Assembly: GCA_029245125.1 (NCBI GenBank) | Contig: JAQWPZ010000245.1 | Span: 1-62,401, forward strand | Direction: 5' to 3' | DNA length: 62,401 nucleotides | Origin: Rubripirellula sp. | Lineage (GTDB): Bacteria > Planctomycetota > Planctomycetia > Pirellulales > Pirellulaceae | Shown here: piece by piece, positions 55,198-62,401 of the stretch | How the letters are laid out: every line of letters begins with the position of its first letter | Numbering within the stretch: the first letter of the stretch is position 1 | Made by a program: the position numbers and the translations under genes | The notes under the pieces: generated by a model | Databases searched by the model: none | Told to the model about the DNA's origin: nothing | What the model saw: only the letters and a program-made list of their open reading frames with translations

Positions 55198-57240
55198 TTG
55201 TCTGACCCAGTACCCCTCTCCGGCAGAATTGCTGATCCCCAGCTTTTGAGGAAGACGAGGACAGATTTGCCTCATTACGCTCACGACGATTCTGAATCGC
55301 TCGAAGTTCGGCTGGCGGTTGAGCTCATCAACTCGCTGCGGGCAGATTCCACGCGCTCGGAGTTTTTGGCGGCCACCCTTCCGGACCTCGTGCGAACGCT
55401 GGGCGGGAATACGGGCGGAATCGTCCATCAGCAGCAGGGGCGATGGCACCGCGATTTCTGGACCGGTGACGAATCTGTCTCGATGCCTGAAGCGTTGATC
55501 GGGGAAAGTCTCGATCAGGCAAAGCTGCTTCTTGCCGAAGGATGGTGTGCGACGCCAATGTTGATGGAGGCTCACGGCGGTTCGTCAGCAACCACAGAGG
55601 CCGTCGCCACGGCGTTGATTCTGCGGCTGCCGATTGACGAACAAGATGCGTGGCAGCGTGACGAACAGCGTCGTGAGAACCTGCAGAGCATCGCGGATTT
55701 ATTGGCCGCCGCTCTACAGCGGATCGATTCTCAGGATCAAAGGATTCGGCGAATTCATCAGCTGAATACAGTGCTTGAGGCGGCTGCGGAGTGGCAAACC
55801 CTCGATGATGATGAGGCGCTGTTGAAGCGGATCGCCGATACCGCGACCGAACTGCTCAACTGTGAACGGGCGAGCATCTTCTTGTGGGATCGGCGTCGAA
55901 AGAAATTGATCGGACGACCAGCACTTGGCGTCGAAGGCGGCGTCTTGGAAGTCGATGACAATGTGGGTGTCGTCGGCGAAGTGCTTCGGACGGGTGAAGC
56001 AAAAATCTGGAACGGCGGCGCCGATGATGAATCACGGGTGAACCGCAAGGTTGATCGTTCGCTCGAGTTTGAAACCCGCTCGTTGGTCGCTGTACCGATG
56101 CAAGGTCAGCGAGACACACTGATCGGTGTGTTTGAGGCCATCAATCATCGTGGCGAGGGCTTCGATGCGTTCGATGCGGTCTTGCTCGCTGATCTTGCGA
56201 CGCACGCTGCCGTTGCGATTGCTAGTCAGAGGACTCGACGTAAGTTGACCGAGACACGTGATCGATTGGTCAACGATGCCGCCTCGGCGGCTCCCCTGAT
56301 CGGTGAAAATTCAGCGATCGATAGCGTACGGCAAAATGCAACCAAAGTTGCAGGTACCGATCTGTCCGTTTTGATCTTGGGTGAAAACGGTACCGGCAAA
56401 GAAGTGCTGGCTCGCCATATTCATTTTGAGAGTGAGCGACGAAGTGGTCCTTTCATTGCCGTGAACTGCGCCGCATTGGTCGAGTCACTCCTCGAAAGCG
56501 AGCTGTTCGGTCATGAGAAGGGCGCCTTCACCGATGCGAACGCCACGCACGTTGGTAAGTTTGAGTTAGCGAGTGGGGGGACGCTTTTCTTGGACGAAGT
56601 GGGCGACATGAGTCCGGGTGGGCAAGCCAAATTGTTGCGCGTGCTCGAAGATAAAATCGTTGTGCGGGTCGGTGGTTCCCAATCAATTCCAGTTGATGTT
56701 CGAGTCGTTGCTGCTACCAACCAACCACTGGAAGATTTAATTGAGCAGAAACGATTTCGTGAAGATCTGTACTTCCGTTTGAATGTTGTCAAACTCACCT
56801 TGCCACCACTCTCTCAGCGAGGCGACGACGTGCTGTTGCTGACCAATCAGTTTCTGCACGATTTTTGTTATCAGATTGGCCGGAAAATCCCGACGTTGGA
56901 TCGTGGTGCTCAGGGGGCACTGCTGGCCCATCACTGGCCAGGCAACGTTCGTGAATTGCGAAATACGATCGAACGAATTTGCTACCTGTGCGACGAAGAT
57001 GTCATACACGCCGCTGATTTAATGCTCAGTGGATCAAAGCTAAGAGCAAATTCAAAGTCGGCGACCATCGGTACCTTGAAAGATGCGACGCGTGATTTTC
57101 AAGTTGAACATATCAACGCGGCGATTGAAGCCTGTCATGGCAACATGACCGATGCTGCTGCACGACTGGGCCTGCACCGCTCTAATCTGTATCGAAAGAT
57201 GCGGCAGCTTGGTGTGGCGACATCAGGTGAGGAGGACTAG
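55198..57240 (+). CDS. Sigma-54-dependent transcriptional activator with GAF domain
   Basis: A 680-residue regulator. A GAF domain (about residues 225-370) is preceded by an N-terminal region that may be a second GAF. The AAA+ domain has Walker A GENGTGKE, a GAFTDA element in GHEKGAFTDANATH, and Walker B GGTLFLDEVGD. The C-terminal Fis-type helix-turn-helix is TDAAARLGLHRSNLYRKMRQ. The GAFTGA loop that contacts sigma-54 reads GAFTDA here. The start is uncertain: TTG at 55198 is taken, but a TTG at 55105 is possible; no ATG exists until well inside. It is divergent from fabI and convergent with argE, 7 bases away. Confidence 0.88.
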   Translation: MSDPVPLSGRIADPQLLRKTRTDLPHYAHDDSESLEVRLAVELINSLRADSTRSEFLAATLPDLVRTLGGNTGGIVHQQQGRWHRDFWTGDESVSMPEALIGESLDQAKLLLAEGWCATPMLMEAHGGSSATTEAVATALILRLPIDEQDAWQRDEQRRENLQSIADLLAAALQRIDSQDQRIRRIHQLNTVLEAAAEWQTLDDDEALLKRIADTATELLNCERASIFLWDRRRKKLIGRPALGVEGGVLEVDDNVGVVGEVLRTGEAKIWNGGADDESRVNRKVDRSLEFETRSLVAVPMQGQRDTLIGVFEAINHRGEGFDAFDAVLLADLATHAAVAIASQRTRRKLTETRDRLVNDAASAAPLIGENSAIDSVRQNATKVAGTDLSVLILGENGTGKEVLARHIHFESERRSGPFIAVNCAALVESLLESELFGHEKGAFTDANATHVGKFELASGGTLFLDEVGDMSPGGQAKLLRVLEDKIVVRVGGSQSIPVDVRVVAATNQPLEDLIEQKRFREDLYFRLNVVKLTLPPLSQRGDDVLLLTNQFLHDFCYQIGRKIPTLDRGAQGALLAHHWPGNVRELRNTIERICYLCDEDVIHAADLMLSGSKLRANSKSATIGTLKDATRDFQVEHINAAIEACHGNMTDAAARLGLHRSNLYRKMRQLGVATSGEED

Positions 57241-57247
57241 TCGTCGC

Positions 57248-58396
57248 TCACACGGTTCCCCGAATCACAGTTTTGAACTGTTCAACACCGCGGCGAAGTT
57301 GCTCGAGGGAGATCCATTCGTCGGTCGTGTGGGCTTGGGCAATGTTGCCAGGTCCGAAAACGATGCGATGCTGGAGTTCGCCGAATTCTCCTCCATCGGT
57401 GCCGTAGCAGACTGTTCGCGGTTCGCCGCCCGCCAATTGACACATCCGCTGAACGCACGCGGCCGTCGGATCGACCCACAGCGGTGGGCCGCTTTCAATC
57501 CGACGAAAGATCAAGCCCAGTGCTTCCGCCCGCTCGCGAACCTGTTGAATCAGGTCCTCGCCGTCGATCTCAGGCATCGGTCGCAGTGAGATCCAAGCGA
57601 CCGATTCGCCAGGCGTGACATTGACTGCTGTGCACCCATCGCTCACTCCGAAATTCCAAGAGAGCCCTGGTGGATGAAAGCGAGCATCTGCGTAAGCGGA
57701 ATCGGACTTGGTGACTTCGTGCAATTCGAGCAGCGTTTGCAACATCGGCACCATAGCCAAGTTGGCATTGAGGCCATCGGAGGTGCCGCTATGGGCGGCC
57801 CTGCCCTGGCTGACGATCTGCAGCCCAATGATGCCTTTGTGCGCGTGAACGACGGATAACTCAGTCGGTTCACCAATGATTGCCAATGGTTGGTGGTCGA
57901 CAATTTCGCGGTAGGCTTGCGAGTGGTTGACGAGGTGTCTGGCACCTCCGAAACCAATCTCCTCGTCGGCGGTGCAAACAATCCACAGTGGACCTGTCTG
58001 TTCCCCTGGATGCACATCAGACGCCGCCTGCATCATCGCCGCTAGTGACCCCTTCATGTCGCAGGAGCCCCGTCCGTAGAGTCGATCAGATCGGATGACT
58101 CCGTCAAAGGGATCACCGCCCGGGCCGGTCCAGCCATTGATGGGGACCACGTCCAAGTGGCAGAAGTATGCGAGCCCAGGATCATGGGACTCAGTCGATG
58201 AGGGGGAGCGTTTCCCCACCAAGTTCACTTTTTCAACCTGATTGGCATCCAGGTAACACGTTTGCTCGACTGAAAACCCCAGTGATTCCAGGCGAACACT
58301 TACCTCATCAGCAATTTTGCGATTACTGGTCGAACTGACTGACGGGTACGCGATTAGTTTTTGGAGCAAATCGACAGAGGTTTTTGAAGCAGTCAT
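57248..58396 (-). CDS. argE: Acetylornithine deacetylase (M20 family)
   Basis: A 382-residue zinc deacetylase for arginine synthesis. The metal-site residues His80 (FCHLDVVP), Asp113 (GRGSCDMKG), the catalytic-base region Glu145/Glu146 (TADEEIG) and Glu176 (GEPTE) are visible. The late metal-ligand His is in AQAHTTDEW. A dimerisation-domain insertion (about residues 185-290) has GRAAHSGTSDGLNAN. Related M20 enzymes such as DapE are an alternative; ArgE fits the substrate-pocket sequence better by my reading. The ATG follows the stop of the J-like protein gene by 2 bases, so it is coupled and belongs to the obgE-coaX operon. Confidence 0.9.
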   Translation of the reverse strand: MTASKTSVDLLQKLIAYPSVSSTSNRKIADEVSVRLESLGFSVEQTCYLDANQVEKVNLVGKRSPSSTESHDPGLAYFCHLDVVPINGWTGPGGDPFDGVIRSDRLYGRGSCDMKGSLAAMMQAASDVHPGEQTGPLWIVCTADEEIGFGGARHLVNHSQAYREIVDHQPLAIIGEPTELSVVHAHKGIIGLQIVSQGRAAHSGTSDGLNANLAMVPMLQTLLELHEVTKSDSAYADARFHPPGLSWNFGVSDGCTAVNVTPGESVAWISLRPMPEIDGEDLIQQVRERAEALGLIFRRIESGPPLWVDPTAACVQRMCQLAGGEPRTVCYGTDGGEFGELQHRIVFGPGNIAQAHTTDEWISLEQLRRGVEQFKTVIRGTV

Positions 58397-58398
58397 CC

Positions 58399-59976
58399 TT
58401 ACCGTTTGTAAATGGACTCCAGGGTTGCTATCGCTCGCTCAGCATCGACTTCCTCGGTTTCAGGGTCGATCGCTTTTAACCAATCAATCGCTTCTTCACG
58501 ATGGCCGTCGCTCGATTTCGGCGCGACCGATTGATAAACCGCTTTTGCCGCCCGGGCCCCAGGTGAATCAGGCATCGCGAACGAGGCCAGTTTATGGGCC
58601 AGCGAAAAAGGAAGTTCGTCAAAGCGGAAGGTGCGGTTTTTTTCGTTGTATCGAACGACTAACAGATCGTCACCTTTTTCGACGACAATCACGCGAAAGT
58701 CATTCTTGACGACAAAGTCATTTCCAACGTTCATGTCCTGAACCCCTTTCTCAATGCCCCCACGGTAGTAAGTGGCCAAGTCAGCGAGTTCGTGCAGTGC
58801 ATCTGCACGTTGCTGTTGTTCCTCGTTCATTGGTTGCTGCAACGCTTGTTCGGAAGCCGGCAACATCTCTTTCCATTTTGCGGATTTGATGAGTTGCTCG
58901 ACACGATCAAGTTGCTTGTCTGCTTGAGCGATCATCTCATCAGTTAGTTCCGGCTCCGGCTCTGGCTCTGGATCGGGTTTCGGATCGGGTTTCGGATCGG
59001 GTTCAGGTTCAGGTTCTGGTTTCGGATCGGGTTCTGGCTTTGGATCGGGTTCTGGATCCATTTCCATTCCGGTATCAGGCATTCCGGTATCGGGGTCTTG
59101 ATTGTCGTCGTTCGAACCTTGGTCACCGGTGTCACTCACGACTCCGCTGGGACGACCTGTGTTGCTGCCTGGTTTGAACTCTTCGGCAAAATCTCCCATG
59201 ACCGAGTCAGGCGGTTCTTTATTCTCTGCTGCGGTATCCGGTTTTTTACCGCTGGTCTGCGTGGTTATGGGCTCACTCTGTTGGGCGATCGATAGTTTTC
59301 CGTCTTGGTAGACCAGGATGTAAACCAAGCCACCAATCAATCCGAGCATAGCGATCGTGAAGGTGGCGAACATCAATGCACTCTTTGACGATCGGCGTCG
59401 CCGATAGCCACCCCTGTCTCCTGCAGGCTTCCAGTTATCCTCCTCCATCGTGATTGTGGGAATCGACGGATTATCTTCGGTGACTTGGGAGTGATTCGGC
59501 AATGGTTCGCCGGCACCAACTTCGCCGGCACCAAGTTGCCCAACTTGTGGGGGTAAAGGCAGTGTGGCAGTCGTCGGGACGGGGGCGACTGGATTGGCTG
59601 TCGGAAGCAGATTGGCCAGGGGATCGGATGCTGGCAAAAGGTTGGCGAGCGGGTCATTTGCGGCGGATCCATCGGCCGCCGAGATCGAAGCTTCCTCTGG
59701 GATCGCAATGATTCCGAATCGGGCATCGAGCTGTGCCTTTTGATCGGGATCTTTGAGGACGCGGCGAGCTTGTTTCGCCAGTTTTGCCGCTTTCGACCAG
59801 AGTTTTGGCTCGGTGTTTTCCTTGCAGGCCTTGAGTCGAGCGGCTGCTGATTTGATGGCTGCAGAAATTATCCTGTGATCTTGTTCACCGTCTTGCAGCC
59901 CGAACACTTGGTACGGGTGGGGCTCATGGCAATCGTCCCTCAGCGGGAGCAGGTCGGAGATTTTTTCAGCTGGCAT
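58399..59976 (-). CDS. Hypothetical membrane protein with J-like N-terminal domain
   Basis: A 525-residue protein of no recognised family. Residues about 18-90 (HPYQVFGLQDGEQDHR..., AAKLAKQARRVLKDPDQKAQLD) have the helical pattern of planctomycete J-domain-like modules, but without the HPD catalytic tripeptide. There follows a Pro/Ala-rich stretch with a DPLANLLP duplication. A transmembrane helix lies at 200-223, and a Glu/Asp/Lys-Pro repeat at about 302-345 (DPKPEPDPKPE...). A C-terminal helical domain of about 165 residues (LTDEMIAQADKQLDRVEQL...) ends the protein. It lies between coaX (12 bases upstream) and argE (2 bases downstream) and is likely cotranscribed with them. Confidence 0.8.
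   Translation of the reverse strand: MPAEKISDLLPLRDDCHEPHPYQVFGLQDGEQDHRIISAAIKSAAARLKACKENTEPKLWSKAAKLAKQARRVLKDPDQKAQLDARFGIIAIPEEASISAADGSAANDPLANLLPASDPLANLLPTANPVAPVPTTATLPLPPQVGQLGAGEVGAGEPLPNHSQVTEDNPSIPTITMEEDNWKPAGDRGGYRRRRSSKSALMFATFTIAMLGLIGGLVYILVYQDGKLSIAQQSEPITTQTSGKKPDTAAENKEPPDSVMGDFAEEFKPGSNTGRPSGVVSDTGDQGSNDDNQDPDTGMPDTGMEMDPEPDPKPEPDPKPEPEPEPDPKPDPKPDPEPEPEPELTDEMIAQADKQLDRVEQLIKSAKWKEMLPASEQALQQPMNEEQQQRADALHELADLATYYRGGIEKGVQDMNVGNDFVVKNDFRVIVVEKGDDLLVVRYNEKNRTFRFDELPFSLAHKLASFAMPDSPGARAAKAVYQSVAPKSSDGHREEAIDWLKAIDPETEEVDAERAIATLESIYKR
58950..59060 (-). repeat. Pro-Asp/Glu/Lys low-complexity repeat
   Basis: Imperfect 6- and 12-bp units encode alternating Pro with Glu, Asp or Lys. 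The region is a spacer between the transmembrane helix and the C-terminal domain. Confidence 0.7.
59506..59535 (-). repeat. Two 15-bp tandem units in the J-like protein gene
   Basis: Units 59506-59520 and 59521-59535 differ by one base. They are in frame and encode LGAGE and VGAGE. Confidence 0.75.
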
Positions 59977-59988
59977 AGTTTGTCGGCT

Positions 59989-60789
59989 TCAAAGAACTTC
60001 AGTTTTCGATTCAGCGTACCCTTTCGATCTTGGCAACTCGAGCAGACCGCGGCAAACCAAATTGGGTAAGAGAAAGGGATTTTGCTCCAGAAGAGGGGCG
60101 ATCAGGTCGGCCTGACCACCGGTAAGGGCGATTGAACAGGGGCTCGAGGAGCCCGAGTAACGAGCCGCCAGAGCATCGATTGCTGCCGCCGCTCCCACCA
60201 GAATACCGCCTCGAATCGCTTCTGCCGTGTTTTGGCCCGGCAATTCCCCACGGCAACCTGGCTCTACGCCCAGATTTGGCAGCGTGTTGAGATTGGGAAG
60301 AGCTTCGGTCCAGCGATGCAGCGATTCGGCTTGCAGCGACAGGCCGGGCAGAATGGCGCCGCCACAATAGCGACCCAATTGATCGACCCAATCGACCGTG
60401 ATGGCGGAACCAATATCAGCGACCGCGAATGGGGGCGGAAGGAGTTGCTTTGTTGCGTAGGCAGCTAACAGGCGATCGATTCCTAGTTTCTCTGGCGAGT
60501 CAACCGTGAGCTCCATCGGAACATCGGCATGGGTCACGTGATGCGCGTCGTCGCGAGTCGAATCGGATAAGTGTCCGAGCAGTTGATTCGACGCACTGGA
60601 TCGCACACTGGAAATTAGCCACTCGACTTTTTCGCAGTCGAGTGTTTGATGAGCCCAGTGGAGGCACTGGGAGATCCAATCGGCAGCCTCGAGCGAGATC
60701 GTATGGGTGGCGAATACGCCCTCCGTGTGAACGGCGAGCCCGGCAGTCGAATTACCGATGTCGACCGCTACGAAACCACCCTCTTTCAC
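59989..60789 (-). CDS. coaX: Type III pantothenate kinase
   Basis: A 266-residue enzyme that phosphorylates pantothenate, the first step of CoA synthesis; the CoaX class uses monovalent cations and is not feedback-inhibited by CoA. The first phosphate motif is AVDIGNS (residues 8-14). The catalytic Asp105 is in [10 protein letters not shown], and the third motif reads DIGSAITVD rather than the more usual D-A/C-GTAxTxD. GGAILPG follows. The start is GTG at 60789, which overlaps the obgE stop by 4 bases (GTGA). Its stop is 12 bases from the J-like protein gene, part of the same operon. Confidence 0.92.
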   Translation of the reverse strand: MKEGGFVAVDIGNSTAGLAVHTEGVFATHTISLEAADWISQCLHWAHQTLDCEKVEWLISSVRSSASNQLLGHLSDSTRDDAHHVTHADVPMELTVDSPEKLGIDRLLAAYATKQLLPPPFAVADIGSAITVDWVDQLGRYCGGAILPGLSLQAESLHRWTEALPNLNTLPNLGVEPGCRGELPGQNTAEAIRGGILVGAAAAIDALAARYSGSSSPCSIALTGGQADLIAPLLEQNPFLLPNLVCRGLLELPRSKGYAESKTEVL

Positions 60790-62018
60790 GATTGGTCCTC
60801 GGTGCGCTGATCCGGGAGTCCGGAAGGTTGGTTTTCTGCAGAGCCCTCTGGTTGAGTTGGGTGTGAATCGCCTTGATCGTCGTACTCTCTGGCCTGCAAT
60901 TCGTTGGACAGGCTCGCTGTGGGACCCGCTAAGTGGGGTGGCACGCGTCGGGTCTTGGCTTTCTGGCTGGGTGGCATGTCGTCCTTGCGCAGCAACGTGA
61001 TCTCGTGTCCGCTAGCGAACAATTCTTCGCGTCGAGCTTCGACTCGATTCATGATTTCATGTTTCAATTCATTCAATCCATGACCGGTGACAGCACTAAT
61101 CAATCGCACGTCGCGACCGGTTTTTTCCGCCAGTTCCGCAGCGACATCTTCGGCACCCTCAAGTTCGCATTTGGTCACGACGATCATCTCGTCTCGCTCA
61201 CCGAGGCTGGTGTCGTATTGCTCCAGTTCACCGCGAATCGCCTCGTAGTTTGTCGTGGGATCAGATCGGTCGATTGGGGCGGGTTCGACGAGGTGAACTA
61301 GCAATCCGGCTCGTTCAACATGTCGCAAAAACTCATGTCCCAAGCCAACCCCGTCGCTTGCCCCCTCGATCAGTCCTGGGATATCGGCCAAGACGAAGGA
61401 ACGTTTTGGCATGACATCGACGATTCCCAGATTGGGAAACTTGGTCGTGAATGGGTAGTCGGCGATCTCTGGGCGGGCGCTGGTCAGTTGACCGAGCAGC
61501 GTGCTCTTGCCGGCATTCGGTTTGCCAACCAATCCGACGTCAGCAATCGATTTGAGTTCGAGGATGACGTGACGGATCTCGCCCGGTTCGCCCGGGGTGA
61601 ATTCTCGGGGCGTGCGATTGGTACTGCTCTTGAAATGTGCGTTGCCGTGACCGCCTCTGCCACCACGAGCGACGACGAAACTTTCGCCGTTTTGCTTGAG
61701 ATCCTTGACGACGAAGCCATGCTCGGCATCAATCACGGTCGTTCCGGGCGGAACGAGCAAGGTTTGGTCCTTGCCATTTCGGCCGTGACACATCGCTCCT
61801 CGACCGGGCTGTCCCTTCGGTGCGCGGTGCATCCGTTGGTTCGCAAACGCTGCCAACGAATTGACTCCCAGCTCAGCTTTTAAGATCAAACTTGCCCCGT
61901 TGCCGCCATCGCCGCCGTCCGGGCCGCCCCGTGGGACATATTTTTCTCGCCTGAGGCTCGAGCAGCCATCGCCACCTTTGCCCGCGTGGAGTTCAATCTT
62001 GACTCGGTCAACGAACAC
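60786..62018 (-). CDS. obgE: Obg-family GTPase
   Basis: A ribosome-associated GTPase involved in 50S maturation and growth control, 410 residues from this start. The Gly-rich Obg domain is at the N-terminus ([28 protein letters not shown]). The G domain has G1 GKPNAGKST, the switch region FTTKFPNLG, and G3 DIPGLIEGA. The G4 motif reads TKCE where NKxD is usual, and G5 is probably ISAV. An acidic/polar C-terminal tail of about 70 residues follows. GTG at 62018 gives the standard MFVDRV start with GAGAAA upstream; a GTG at 62060 would add 14 residues. It is coupled to coaX by a GTGA overlap. Confidence 0.95.
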   Translation of the reverse strand: MFVDRVKIELHAGKGGDGCSSLRREKYVPRGGPDGGDGGNGASLILKAELGVNSLAAFANQRMHRAPKGQPGRGAMCHGRNGKDQTLLVPPGTTVIDAEHGFVVKDLKQNGESFVVARGGRGGHGNAHFKSSTNRTPREFTPGEPGEIRHVILELKSIADVGLVGKPNAGKSTLLGQLTSARPEIADYPFTTKFPNLGIVDVMPKRSFVLADIPGLIEGASDGVGLGHEFLRHVERAGLLVHLVEPAPIDRSDPTTNYEAIRGELEQYDTSLGERDEMIVVTKCELEGAEDVAAELAEKTGRDVRLISAVTGHGLNELKHEIMNRVEARREELFASGHEITLLRKDDMPPSQKAKTRRVPPHLAGPTASLSNELQAREYDDQGDSHPTQPEGSAENQPSGLPDQRTEDQS

Positions 62019-62149
62019 AATTTTCTCGGCCGTGGGACAGCCTGCAAGCTGCACAGACACAGACGCGACCAGCTTGGCCGCGATTTGAATGCAAAGCGAA
62101 TGGGGTCAGCACTTGCCAGCCCCTTCGCAATGTTTACTGCTACAGATGA

Positions 62150-62401
62150 TTACCGATACAGCCATTGGTAATCAAGACGCTCGTCCAATCCATACTGTTG
62201 CAGAATGTAATTCTGCTCAGCTTTGTCCTCGAAGGCGGGGACACCGAAGCGGATCAAATCATCGGTTTGCTTCATCGAGTCGCCTGGACGGTAGAAATTG
62301 AGTTGCAGCATTTTCCGGCGGTAAGGTGCTTCGGCCCCTTCGCCATCTTGCTGGAACGCATTGGTCAACCCAAAGAACTCAACCGAGACAAAATCGAGGT
62401 T
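62150..62401 (-). CDS. C-terminal fragment of an unknown protein, running off the right edge
   Basis: The frame is open to the window edge and ends at 62150; only the last 83 codons are visible. They read as coding (RRKMLQLNFYRPGDSMKQTD, ILQQYGLDERLDYQWLYR) but show no motif I recognise. The remaining part lies outside the window. It is upstream of obgE on the same strand with a 131-base gap. Confidence 0.7.
   Translation of the reverse strand, partial: NLDFVSVEFFGLTNAFQQDGEGAEAPYRRKMLQLNFYRPGDSMKQTDDLIRFGVPAFEDKAEQNYILQQYGLDERLDYQWLYR

Overview
The window looks like a chromosomal segment of a marine planctomycete of the Pirellulaceae (Rhodopirellula-like). The inference rests on several family-level traits: three formylglycine sulfatases, an SHD1-domain secreted protein, serine/threonine kinases with the planctomycete N-terminal layout, a sigma factor fused to a membrane-anchored tail, a DUF6807/Gfo-Idh-MocA pair, very large proteins of unknown function, and moderate GC with frequent GTG/TTG starts. 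I see no rRNA, tRNA, CRISPR array, insertion sequence, prophage or integrase; it reads as core chromosome.

Layout. 1-8.3 kb: a hypothetical protein (frame open to the left edge), glmS, a small coiled-coil protein, a UDP-glucuronate epimerase-like gene, leuC-leuD, and a convergent HtrA-type protease. leuD and the protease are separated by a strongly structured spacer. 8.3-16.4 kb: a 591-base spacer, a small lipoprotein, a polytopic membrane protein, a CtpA-like protease, a rhomboid protease, a secreted peroxiredoxin-like protein, cobL and yceH. 16.7-22.7 kb: two sulfatases flanking a coupled dciA-tag pair, then a FadL-like outer-membrane protein. 22.8-29.8 kb (minus strand): the sigma-factor fusion, an amino-acid permease fused to universal-stress domains, and a coupled DUF6807/Tat-oxidoreductase operon. 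29.9-41.8 kb: a small ORF, a TPR-thioredoxin protein, glgC-fpr, the SHD1 protein, hemG, a kinase and a third sulfatase. 42-49.6 kb: a 1960-residue membrane protein divergent from a membrane-anchored kinase. 49.7-57.2 kb: recG, the operon fabI - thioredoxin-like - prenyltransferase-like - lolD, and a GAF/sigma-54 activator. 57.2-62.4 kb (minus strand): obgE-coaX-(J-like membrane protein)-argE as a tight unit, and the 3' end of one more gene at the right edge.

How the genes relate. Housekeeping metabolism (amino sugar, leucine, arginine, CoA, glycogen, heme, fatty acid, DNA repair) is interleaved with genes for processing sulfated polysaccharides and for envelope proteolysis. Several minus-strand groups share 4-base ATGA/GTGA overlaps, so I treat them as translationally coupled operons. 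A recurring structural theme is short tandem duplication (15-21 bp units), often placed on or just after stop codons. The most interesting items are a prenyltransferase-beta-like protein that lacks two of three zinc ligands, the sigma factor with tandem secretin-like C-terminal domains, the giant membrane protein, and the branched inverted-repeat structure between leuD and the HtrA gene.
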